Part shown: positions 6,871 through 14,774 of the stretch, in pieces
Position numbering within the stretch: the stretch's first letter is position 1
How the letters are laid out: every line of letters starts with the position of its first letter
Source: CAZGTQ01 sp964528575
Lineage (GTDB): Bacteria; Planctomycetota; UBA1135; GCA-002686595
Length of the DNA stretch: 39,869 nucleotides
NCBI GenBank assembly: GCA_964528575.1
Contig: CAZGTQ010000141.1
Location: 1 to 39,869 of the forward strand
Direction: 5' to 3'
The notes under the pieces: model-generated
Databases searched by the model: none
What the model was told of the DNA's origin: nothing
Seen by the model: the letters and a program-made list of their open reading frames with translations, nothing else
Program-made: the position numbers and the translations under genes

Positions 6871-9369
6871 ATGCGATCCAGCAACCCTCTCCTCACCGCT
6901 CTCGCGCTCCTCTGCTGCGCGAGCCCCGCGCTCGCCCAGACGCCGCGCTTCGAACGCCTGCGCGGCATGCTCCCGTTCGACTTCGACCCCACGCGCGCGG
7001 TCGCCACCGGCGACGTCGACGGGGACGGCGACGCCGACGCCGTCCTGACGACTGCCGAAGAGGCGCAGCTCCTGCGCAACCAAGGCACGGGCAGCTTCGT
7101 GCTCGTGCCCGGCTCCCTGCCGGCGCCGCCGTCGGACTTCGCGCAGCCGTTCCTCGCCGACGTCGACGGGGACGGCGACCTCGATCTGCTCCTGCTCGGC
7201 GCGTCCGGACAGTGGCTCGTCAACGACGGCACGGGGACGTTCGCTCCCCACCCCGTCGCGCTGCCGGCGTTCCCGCCGGCGGCCTCGTCCGGCGCCGTGG
7301 CGGACTTCGACGGCGACGGCGACGTCGACCTCTTGGTGGGCGGCTTCAGCGCATGTCGGCTGCTCCTCACCGGCGGGAGCGGCGCGTTCGTCGACGCGTC
7401 CGCGAACTTGCCCGCGGGCCCCGTGTCCCCGCACGAGCTCCTGGCCGGCGACGTCGACGGGGACGGCGACGTCGACGTCGTGATCATGCCCTCGTCGAAC
7501 GCGGCGCGGCTGTACGTGAACGGCGGGACGGGCACCTTCACCTTCGGTCCGGACCCGGCGCCGGGGAGCATCGCCTCGCTCGCGCGGGGGCGGCTGGGAG
7601 ACGTCGACGGCGACAGCGATCTCGACCTCGTCGTCGCGAACATCCTCGGCGACCGACTGCTGGCGAACGACGGCAGCGGGAACTTCACGGAGGTCCCGGG
7701 CGCGATCCCGCCCGGCCAGCTCGTGCCGAACCCCGCGTTCCCCGGCTCGAGGCTGCTGGAGCTGTCCGACCTCGACGGCGACGGCGACCTCGACCTGTTC
7801 ACGAAGACGTGGGAGGTCGCGCTCGGCCCCGGGGTGACGCTCGTGTACATCAACGCGGGCAACGGGACGTTCAGCGAGCTGTTCGGCGCATCGCCCGTCA
7901 CGCGGTCGACGACGTCCGCGCTCGCGGTGACGGACGTCGACGGCGACGGCGACCCCGACGCGCTGCTCGCGAACGCGTTCACGTCGAACCTCCTGTACTT
8001 GAACGACGGCACCGCGCGCTTCACCGACGTGACGCACCGGGCGCCGGAGGAGACGGACTCGGCGTTCGACGTCGTGACCGGCGATCTGGACGGGGACGGG
8101 CGCCTCGACGTCGCGCAGGCGGGCGGCGCGAGCGTCGAGATCTTCCTGAGCGACGGAGCGAGCGGCTTCGTCGACGGCTCGGCGGGGCTCCCGTTCGGCG
8201 TGCTCGGGACGACGCTCGCGCTGGGCGACGTCGACGGCGATCTCGACCTCGATCTGGTCGTCGGCCGGCGGCTGACCATCGGCACGGGCGGCCAGCTCTT
8301 CCTGCTCCTGAACGGCGGGAACGCTCAGTTCACCGACGCCAGCGCGCAACTGCCGAACGTGCCCACGCTGCCGAACGCACTCGCGTTGGGCGACGTCGAC
8401 GGCGACGGCGACCTCGATCTGTACGTCGCGAACGACACCGGGCTGAACGACGCGCTGTACCTGAACGCCGGCAACGGCACGTTCGCGGACGCGAGCGGGC
8501 AGATCCCCGCCAACTCCGGGACGCCGAGCGACGTCGCGCTCGGCGACGTCGACGGCGACGGCGATCTCGACGCGCTGCTGTCGCACGTCGGGCAGAACCG
8601 ACTGCTGCTCAACAACGGCTCGGGGACGTTCGCCGACGCGACGGGGCAGTTGCCGGCCGACAACGACGACACGTTCGCGCTGGAGCTGGTCGACGTCGAC
8701 GGGGACGCCGACCTCGACGTCGTCTTCGCGAGCTACACGGCGCCGGACCGGATCGCGACGAACGACGGCACGGGCGTCTTCACCGACGCCACGGCGGCGT
8801 TGTTCCCGCCCGGCGTCGACCTGGGCCGCGGCGTCGTCGCCGGCGACTTCGACGGCAACGGAGCGATCGACTTGTACGGCACCGGCTCGACGCTGCTCGT
8901 CAACACGGGCGTCGGCGTCTTCGTCGACGCGAGCTTCCTGTTGCCGTCGTTCGAGGTCGGCTTCACGAGCTTCGGTGCCGCGTTCGACTACGACGTCGAC
9001 GGCGACGTCGACCTGTTGCTGTCCGGCTACCCCACGCTGCTGACGAACGTCACGCGCAACCTGGCGGCGCGCGAGGTTCCGCGCGTCGGCAAGCCGCTGA
9101 CGATGCAGGTGTTCGGCGCGCCGAGCTCGTTCTACGTGCTCGGCGTCTCGCCGACGGCGATCGCGTTCCCCGCGCCGCCCTTCGGAACGGCGGGGATCGA
9201 CCTGAGCGCGGCGTTCCTGGCCGGGGGTTTCACGGACGCGAGCGGCCGCGACGAGCGCACGGTGCCGATCGCGGCGAATCCGAACCTCGTCGGAGTGACC
9301 CTGTTCTGGCAGGCGCTCGTCGGCTCCAGCTTCACGAACGTCGAAGCGACGACGTTCACGGACCTGTAG
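6871..9369 (+). CDS. Secreted VCBS/FG-GAP protein with 14 calcium-loop repeats (tandem copy 1)
   Basis: This 832-residue exported protein has a signal peptide (LLTALALLCCASPALAQ) and then TPRFERLRGMLPF, a short segment shared by all three tandem copies. I count 14 DxDGxxDxD loops, from DVDGDGDADA to DYDVDGDVDL, each about 50-60 residues apart and each followed by a hydrophobic strand and an LNDGTGTF-type turn. Fourteen repeats fit two seven-bladed propellers. The C-terminal 110 residues (from REVPRVGKPLTMQVFG to TNVEATTFTDL) form a separate beta-rich domain found in all three copies. Repeats of this type bind calcium and occur in surface and adhesion proteins; the ligand here is unknown. The ATG at 6871 begins the signal peptide and lies in sequence with little Shine-Dalgarno signal. 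A strong terminator follows, so this copy appears to be its own transcription unit. Confidence 0.88.
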   Translation: MRSSNPLLTALALLCCASPALAQTPRFERLRGMLPFDFDPTRAVATGDVDGDGDADAVLTTAEEAQLLRNQGTGSFVLVPGSLPAPPSDFAQPFLADVDGDGDLDLLLLGASGQWLVNDGTGTFAPHPVALPAFPPAASSGAVADFDGDGDVDLLVGGFSACRLLLTGGSGAFVDASANLPAGPVSPHELLAGDVDGDGDVDVVIMPSSNAARLYVNGGTGTFTFGPDPAPGSIASLARGRLGDVDGDSDLDLVVANILGDRLLANDGSGNFTEVPGAIPPGQLVPNPAFPGSRLLELSDLDGDGDLDLFTKTWEVALGPGVTLVYINAGNGTFSELFGASPVTRSTTSALAVTDVDGDGDPDALLANAFTSNLLYLNDGTARFTDVTHRAPEETDSAFDVVTGDLDGDGRLDVAQAGGASVEIFLSDGASGFVDGSAGLPFGVLGTTLALGDVDGDLDLDLVVGRRLTIGTGGQLFLLLNGGNAQFTDASAQLPNVPTLPNALALGDVDGDGDLDLYVANDTGLNDALYLNAGNGTFADASGQIPANSGTPSDVALGDVDGDGDLDALLSHVGQNRLLLNNGSGTFADATGQLPADNDDTFALELVDVDGDADLDVVFASYTAPDRIATNDGTGVFTDATAALFPPGVDLGRGVVAGDFDGNGAIDLYGTGSTLLVNTGVGVFVDASFLLPSFEVGFTSFGAAFDYDVDGDVDLLLSGYPTLLTNVTRNLAAREVPRVGKPLTMQVFGAPSSFYVLGVSPTAIAFPAPPFGTAGIDLSAAFLAGGFTDASGRDERTVPIAANPNLVGVTLFWQALVGSSFTNVEATTFTDL

Positions 9370-9414
9370 CGGGACCCACGAGTCCCTCCCGGGGAACGGA
9401 ACCCGGGTCCGGAG

Positions 9415-9452
9415 GCGAGGGAGCGCGCGACGCGCTCCCTCGCTCGCGTTTT
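9415..9452 (+). terminator. Rho-independent terminator of tandem copy 1
   Basis: GCGAGGGAGCGCG (9415-9427) pairs perfectly with CGCGCTCCCTCGC (9431-9443) around a three-base loop, and GTTTT (9448-9452) follows. It is the clearest intrinsic terminator in the window and separates copy 1 from copies 2 and 3. Confidence 0.8.
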
Positions 9453-9732
9453 CTCGCTCGTCCCGTGTAACGCGCGCGTCGCGCCAGCTAGTTCCCAGCG
9501 AGGCCGCCCCCAACCCTCGCTCTCCCTCGGAGACGTCGCGTTGAAACACCCTGCCTCGAGCACGCCGAGCGGCGCCACCCGCCCCGCTCGCGCATCGGCC
9601 CCCGATCGCGCCTCGGCCACTTTCGCTTCCTCCCCCACCACGCGCGAATTTTCGCGCCTTCTTCGAGCCGCGGGCGGCCGTTCCGACGGAGCCGTTGGGG
9701 AGATCCGTCCGCACCGAAGGTCCGCAGGACTC
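9453..9732. other. Intergenic region with AT-centred palindrome upstream of tandem copy 2
   Basis: About 280 bases lie between the terminator of copy 1 and the start of copy 2, with no supported gene. A perfect 16-base palindrome, GCGCGAA-TT-TTCGCGC, lies at 9642-9657, about 75 bases before the ATG. Its AT-rich centre is unusual for this sequence and could be an operator. GCAGGA just before the start at 9733 is a weak Shine-Dalgarno. No convincing -10 box was seen. Confidence 0.4.
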
Positions 9733-12207
9733 ATGCGATTTCGTACCACGAGCGCGCTCGCGCTCGCTCTCCTCGCGACCGCGGGCCCCGCTCTCGCGCA
9801 GGCTCCGCTGTTCGAGCGGCTGCGCGGGATGCTCCCGCTCGAGCTCGACGCCTCGAGCCCGCACGCGAGCGCCAGCGGCGACGTCGACGGCGACGGCGAC
9901 GTCGATCTCGTGCTCGTCACGAACCAGTCGATGCTGCTGCTGCTCAACCAGGGCGTCGGCAGCTTCGAGCTCGTGCCGAACGGGCTGCCGGCGCCTCCGG
10001 GCATCGACGCGGAGCCTTTCCTCGAGGACGTCGACGGCGACGGCGACCTCGACCTGATCGCCGTCGGCTCGACGTTCGGCCTGAGCATGCTGAACGACGG
10101 GTCGGGCTCGTTCGCGCCGCACCCGGTCCCGCTGCCGCCGTTCGCGGGACAGGGCGCGACGGGCGCACTCGCGGACTTCGACGGAGACGGCGATGTCGAC
10201 CTGCTCGTGTGCGGACCCGATCAGCTCTTCCTCAACTCGGGCGCGGGCGCGTTCACCGACGCCGGAACGTCGATGCCGGCGACGAGCGATCCGCTCGAGC
10301 TCCTGCCCGGCGACTTCGACCGCGACGGCGACCTCGACGTCGTCCTGACGCCGGGGAGCGGTCCGCCGCGCCTCTTCCTCAACGACGGCTCTGGCAACTT
10401 CGTCCTCGGCGCCGACCCCGTGCCCGCGGGGATCGGCTCGGTCTCGATCGCCGACACCGGCGACGTCGACGGGGACCTCGACCTCGACCTCTTGCTCGCG
10501 AGCACGCGCGCGCACTACCTCCTCGTCAACGACGGCTTCGGCGCGTTCACCGAGGTGCCGGGAGCGATCCCGCCGCCGTCGTTCCAACCCAACCCGCCGT
10601 TCAACGGATCGAGCGTCGCGCTCTTCGAGGATCTCGACGGCGACGGCGACCTCGACGTCCTCGCGCAGGGCTTCACCATCGTCGGGCCGCCGAGCCCGAC
10701 GCGCGTGTTCCTGAACGGCGGCGCCGGGACGTTCGTCGAGCTCGTGGGCGCGGGGCCGGCGGAGGCGAACGAGCTCGCGATGTCGATCGCGCTCGACGAC
10801 TTCGACGGCGACGCCGACGTTGACGCGTACGTCGTCGGACCGGACATCCTCCTCTTGAACGACGGCCGGGGCCGGTTCGTCGACGTGACGCGCCCGGCGA
10901 TCGAGGTGGGCGCGTGGCACGTGGGCGTCGCGGTCGGCGACGTCGACGGCGACGGGCGGCTCGACGCCGCGATCGGACGCGAGAACGGCCTGCGCCTGTT
11001 CGTGAGCGACGGCGGGAGCGACTTCGTCGACGCGTCGGCGAACCTCCCCGCCGGCGTCTCCGCCGGCAAGCTGGCGTTCGGCGACGTCGACGGGGACGGC
11101 GACGAGGACCTGGTGACGCGGAGCTACGGCTGGACGAGCACGCAGCTCTTCTTGCTCCTGAACGACGGCACCGGCGTGTTCACCGACGCGAGCCAGCAGA
11201 TCCCGAGCCCGCCGATCGAGGCCGAGGACGTCGCGCTGGGCGACGCGGACGGCGACGGCGACCTCGACCTCTTCGTCGCGATCCAGGGGCTGAACAGCCG
11301 GCTCTACCTCAACGACGGGAGCGGGGGCTTCACGCTCGGTTTCCTCCCGCTCGACGCGTCGCTGTCGAGCCACGTCGCGCTCGGCGACGTCGACGGCGAC
11401 GGCGACCTCGACGCGGTCTGGGGAGCGCAGGGACAGAACCGCCTGCACCTGGGGCTCGGCAACGGCCTCTTCGTCGACGCGACGGCGCAACTGCCGGCGC
11501 AAGGCGGCGTGACGACCTCGCTCGCGCTCGTCGACGTCGACGGCGACGGCGACCTGGACCTCGTGACGGGGAACGTCTGGACGGTGCCGGACGCGCTGGC
11601 GCTGAACGACGGCACGGGCACGTTCACGGACGTGACGGCGACGCTTCCCTCGGGCGACCTCGGCGACGTCGTTCTCGCGGGCGACTTCGACGGAGACGGT
11701 GACGTCGATCTGTATGGCACGCTCCACCGGCTCTTGCTCAATACGGGAAGCGGTGCATTCGTCGACGCGAGCGATCGACTGCCCGCGCTCGACGGCGCGT
11801 ACGCGCGGCAGGGCGTGGCGCGCGACCTCGACGGCGACGGCGACGTCGACCTGCTCCTGTCCGGCGACCCGATCCTGCTCACGAACGTCACGCGCCAGAT
11901 CGCGGCGCGCGAGGTCCCGCGCATCGGCAAGACGCTCACGATGCAGGTGTTCGGCGCGCCGAGCGTGCCGTACGTCGCCGGGGTGTCGGCGAGCACGGCG
12001 CAGGTGCCGTTCCCGCCGTTCGGAACGCTCGGAATCGATCTCGCGACCGCGCTCTTCGGAGCCGGAGCGACAGGCCCGGACGGACGCGGCTCGCTCCCCG
12101 CTCCGATCTCGAACAACCCGAACCTCGTCGGCGTGCCGCTCTACTGGCAGGCGCTCGTCGGCCTGACTCTGACGAACGTCGAAGCGACGACGTTCACCGA
12201 CCTGTAG
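9733..12207 (+). CDS. Secreted VCBS/FG-GAP protein with 14 calcium-loop repeats (tandem copy 2)
   Basis: This 824-residue protein is close to copy 1 along its whole length. It has a signal peptide (LALALLATAGPALAQ), then APLFERLRGMLPLEL, then 14 loops from DVDGDGDVDL to DLDGDGDVDL, and the shared C-terminal domain (REVPRIGKTLTMQVFG to TNVEATTFTDL). The repeat number and order match copies 1 and 3, so the whole double propeller was duplicated rather than expanded blade by blade. The ATG at 9733 was chosen because it begins the signal peptide, although the frame is open from 9541. The next gene starts 16 bases after the stop, so copies 2 and 3 probably share one mRNA. Ligand and function are unknown. 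Confidence 0.88.
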   Translation: MRFRTTSALALALLATAGPALAQAPLFERLRGMLPLELDASSPHASASGDVDGDGDVDLVLVTNQSMLLLLNQGVGSFELVPNGLPAPPGIDAEPFLEDVDGDGDLDLIAVGSTFGLSMLNDGSGSFAPHPVPLPPFAGQGATGALADFDGDGDVDLLVCGPDQLFLNSGAGAFTDAGTSMPATSDPLELLPGDFDRDGDLDVVLTPGSGPPRLFLNDGSGNFVLGADPVPAGIGSVSIADTGDVDGDLDLDLLLASTRAHYLLVNDGFGAFTEVPGAIPPPSFQPNPPFNGSSVALFEDLDGDGDLDVLAQGFTIVGPPSPTRVFLNGGAGTFVELVGAGPAEANELAMSIALDDFDGDADVDAYVVGPDILLLNDGRGRFVDVTRPAIEVGAWHVGVAVGDVDGDGRLDAAIGRENGLRLFVSDGGSDFVDASANLPAGVSAGKLAFGDVDGDGDEDLVTRSYGWTSTQLFLLLNDGTGVFTDASQQIPSPPIEAEDVALGDADGDGDLDLFVAIQGLNSRLYLNDGSGGFTLGFLPLDASLSSHVALGDVDGDGDLDAVWGAQGQNRLHLGLGNGLFVDATAQLPAQGGVTTSLALVDVDGDGDLDLVTGNVWTVPDALALNDGTGTFTDVTATLPSGDLGDVVLAGDFDGDGDVDLYGTLHRLLLNTGSGAFVDASDRLPALDGAYARQGVARDLDGDGDVDLLLSGDPILLTNVTRQIAAREVPRIGKTLTMQVFGAPSVPYVAGVSASTAQVPFPPFGTLGIDLATALFGAGATGPDGRGSLPAPISNNPNLVGVPLYWQALVGLTLTNVEATTFTDL

Positions 12208-12222
12208 GGAGACAGACTCATC

Positions 12223-12798
12223 ATGCGATACGCACAGCTCGTTCTCTCCGCCCTCGTCCTCTCGGCGTCCGCCGGTCCCGCGCTCGCGCAGGCTCCGCTG
12301 TTCGAGCGGCTACGCGGGATGCTCCCGCTCGATTTCGAGCCGCCGCGCGGCGTCACGACCGGCGATCTCGACGGCGACGGCGACATCGACGCGGTCTTCG
12401 GGTTCTCCAACTCGACGGGCGCCTACCGCAACGACGGCGTGGGCAACTTCGAGCGGATCGAAGGTGCGTTCCCTGCGCAGGCGCCGAACACGCCGAGTGT
12501 TCCGTACGTCGGCGACGTCGACGGCGATGGCGACCTCGACGTGCTCCTGGTCGGCACGGTCACCGCACGGTGGCTCTTGAACCTGGGCACCGGCACGTTC
12601 GCGCCGGGCGCGGAGCTCCCCGGGCGCGCTGAGTCTGTTCCACGCCGCGGCGGTCGCGGACTTCGACGGCGACGGCGACCTCGACGTGATGATCGGCGGG
12701 CTCGACCTGTTCCTCAACTCCGGAGACGGGACGTTCGTGGACGCCGGCGGCAACTTGCCGGTCGGAGCGACGTTCGGCAGAGAGCTGCTCGCGGGTGA
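12223..12798 (+). CDS. Tandem copy 3 of the 14-repeat VCBS protein, 5' part before a frameshift
   Basis: This is the N-terminal part of the third tandem copy: signal peptide (LVLSALVLSASAGPALAQ), APLFERLRGMLPLDF, and the first two calcium loops (DLDGDGDIDA, DVDGDGDLDV). After GTFAPGAELPG, near 12624, the reading frame leaves the family pattern and becomes Arg-rich until a stop at 12798. Family sequence continues without loss in the next frame (ALSLFHAAAVADFDGDGD), so one extra base lies in about 12618-12630, next to a CCCCGGG run. Without one base, 12223-14635 would encode 803 residues with 14 repeats, like copies 1 and 2. It could be a sequencing error, a recent mutation that inactivated the gene, or, least likely, programmed frameshifting. 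Confidence 0.75.
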   Translation: MRYAQLVLSALVLSASAGPALAQAPLFERLRGMLPLDFEPPRGVTTGDLDGDGDIDAVFGFSNSTGAYRNDGVGNFERIEGAFPAQAPNTPSVPYVGDVDGDGDLDVLLVGTVTARWLLNLGTGTFAPGAELPGRAESVPRRGGRGLRRRRRPRRDDRRARPVPQLRRRDVRGRRRQLAGRSDVRQRAARG

Positions 12799-14635
12799 CG
12801 TCGACGGTGACGGCGATGTCGACGCGGTCCTCGTCTCGACGCTCGCGCCCGGCTCGCGACTCTACGTCAACGACGGCACGGGCACCTTCGCGCTCGGGAT
12901 CGACCCGACTGCGGGCGCGAGCTCCGCCGCGCACTCCGGGGATCTCGGCGACGTCGACGGCGACGGCGACCTCGACCTGATGATCCGGTTCGGCAGCTCG
13001 ACGCGGCTGCTGCTGAACGACGGAGCGGGCGCCTTCACCGAGGTGCCAGGAGCGCTCCCCTCGTCGCTGAGCATCCCTCGCTTCGAAGATCTCGACGGCG
13101 ACGGGGACGTCGACGTCTGGACGGTTGCGCGCAGTCTCGCCAACGACGGCACCGGCACCTTCACGGAGATCCCGGACTCGGCGCCGGCGATCCTCCCCGT
13201 CGCGCCCGACCGCGCGAGCCTCGCCGACGTGGACGCGGACGGGGATCCGGACGCGCTGATCGCGGCAGGGGCGAAGCTCCTCTACCTGAACGACGGTCAG
13301 GGCCGTTTCGTCGACGTGACCGTGTCGCTGCCCGAGGAAGGCCAGCACTTCAGCCGGGTCGCGCTCGGCGACCTGAACGGGGACGATTACGCCGACGTCG
13401 TGTATCCGATGGTCGTCCAACCGCTCGACATGCTGCTCAACGACGGCGTCGGCGGGTTCGTCGACGTCTCGGACCTCGTGTCTCATCTGGGCATCGGCAC
13501 GTGCGTCGAGATCGCGGACGTCGATCGGGACGGGGATCAGGATCTGCTCGTCGCGGGCTCGGGCGGCGTCGGCCCGTACGTCCTGCTCCTGCGCAACACG
13601 GGCACCGGGTTCTTCGAGGACCCGCCCGGAGCCGCCGCGACGCTGCCCGGAACGCCGACCAATCTGGCAACGGGCGACGCGGACGGGGACGGCGACCTCG
13701 ACCTGTTCGTCGCGGTGAGCGAGGCGAACAACGTCCTCCTCCTCAACGACGGCACCGGCGCCTTCACGCCGGGCGCCCTCCCGTTGGACCTCGGTGAGAC
13801 GACGGACGTCGACGTCGGCGACGTCGACGGCGACGGCGACCTCGACGTGGCGTGGTCGAACGAGGGAGCGCAGAACCGCCTCTCGCTCGGCAACGGACTG
13901 GGCGGGTTCGTCGACGCGACCGCGCAACTGCCGATCGACGCCGACGACACGAAGGGGCTCGCGCTCACCGACATCGACGGCGATGGCGACCTCGATCTCG
14001 TGTTCGCGAACCTGACGGCGCCAGCGCGGCTGGCGCAGAACGACGGGAACGGCGTCTTCACCGACGTGACGGCGGCGCAGTTGCCGGCGGGCTTCGTGCT
14101 CGGCCGCGACGTTCTGCCGGCCGACTTCGACGACGATGGGGACGTCGACCTCTACGGTCTCGCGTACGGCCTGCTCATCAACACGGGCAACGGTGCGTTC
14201 GTCGACGGGACGTCGCTGCTCGGACCGCTCGGCGTCGGGGTCGGCGCCGCCGCGGCGGACATCGACAACGATGGCGACATCGACCTGTGGACGACCTCGA
14301 TCGTGCTGCGCAACGTGACGCGCCACGTCGCACCGCGCGGCGTCCCGCGCGTCGGCAAGCCGCTCGAGATGCGCGTGTTCGGACCGCCCGCGAGCCTGTA
14401 CGTGCTCGGCGTCTCGGCGAGCACGGCGCAGATCGCGGTCCCGCCGTTCGGCACGCTCGGCATCGACCTCGCGACCGCGATCCTCGCCGCCGGCTTCACC
14501 GGCGTCGACGGCCGCGCGGAGCCCACGTACGCGATCCCGGCGAACCCGAACCTCGTCGGCGTCACGCTCTACTGGCAGGCGCTCGTCGGCTCGCGCTTCA
14601 CGAACGTCGAAGGGACGACGTTCACCGACCTGTAG
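12686..14635 (+). CDS. Tandem copy 3 of the 14-repeat VCBS protein, 3' part after the frameshift
   Basis: This is the continuation of the 12223 gene in the +1 frame. The frame carries family-like sequence from about 12626. 12686 is only the first possible start codon (GTG) inside it and has no Shine-Dalgarno, so independent translation is doubtful. It holds calcium loops 4-14 (loop 3, DFDGDGDLDV, just precedes and overlaps 12686) and ends with the family C-terminal domain (GVPRVGKPLEMRVFGPP to TNVEGTTFTDL). Without an N-terminal signal this part could not be exported alone. The codon and repeat pattern is well kept after the shift, with no further stops, so the break is either very recent or not real. 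A large stem-loop follows the stop. Confidence 0.75.
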   Translation: MMIGGLDLFLNSGDGTFVDAGGNLPVGATFGRELLAGDVDGDGDVDAVLVSTLAPGSRLYVNDGTGTFALGIDPTAGASSAAHSGDLGDVDGDGDLDLMIRFGSSTRLLLNDGAGAFTEVPGALPSSLSIPRFEDLDGDGDVDVWTVARSLANDGTGTFTEIPDSAPAILPVAPDRASLADVDADGDPDALIAAGAKLLYLNDGQGRFVDVTVSLPEEGQHFSRVALGDLNGDDYADVVYPMVVQPLDMLLNDGVGGFVDVSDLVSHLGIGTCVEIADVDRDGDQDLLVAGSGGVGPYVLLLRNTGTGFFEDPPGAAATLPGTPTNLATGDADGDGDLDLFVAVSEANNVLLLNDGTGAFTPGALPLDLGETTDVDVGDVDGDGDLDVAWSNEGAQNRLSLGNGLGGFVDATAQLPIDADDTKGLALTDIDGDGDLDLVFANLTAPARLAQNDGNGVFTDVTAAQLPAGFVLGRDVLPADFDDDGDVDLYGLAYGLLINTGNGAFVDGTSLLGPLGVGVGAAAADIDNDGDIDLWTTSIVLRNVTRHVAPRGVPRVGKPLEMRVFGPPASLYVLGVSASTAQIAVPPFGTLGIDLATAILAAGFTGVDGRAEPTYAIPANPNLVGVTLYWQALVGSRFTNVEGTTFTDL

Positions 14636-14663
14636 AGCGTTCCCCCGCTCCCGCCCTGTCCTG

Positions 14664-14719
14664 GCGCGCCCGGCCTCAAGATCGGCGGTTCGTTCCGCCG
14701 AACGAGAGGTCGGGCGCGC
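14664..14719 (+). terminator. Long stem-loop after the VCBS tandem array
   Basis: GCGCGCCCGGCCTC (14664-14677) pairs with GAGGTCGGGCGCGC (14706-14719) with one mismatch, and inside it TCGGCGG pairs with CCGCCGA. It lies 29 bases after the stop of tandem copy 3 and before the transporter gene. There is no T-run, but a stem this size is a likely transcription stop or mRNA end. Confidence 0.6.
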
Positions 14720-14774
14720 GAGCTGGGGAGCTTCGAGCGCGCCCCTCGGGGCAACTTCAGGGAAGGGTAAAGCG

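Noticed and set aside
6703..11727. Very long minus-strand open frame (about 1,674 codons)
   Set aside because: It is antisense to two genuine VCBS genes; its VEVAVAVDV repeats are the reverse reading of the GACGTCGAC-type calcium-loop codons.
12613..12640. Programmed ribosomal frameshifting in VCBS copy 3
   Set aside because: No slippery heptamer with a fitting downstream structure was seen, and the two intact tandem copies do not need one; error or mutation is simpler.
7000..14300. DNA-level repeat family of GACGTCGACGGCGACGGC
   Set aside because: The many near-copies are the coding of the DVDGDGD calcium loops, not an independent DNA element.
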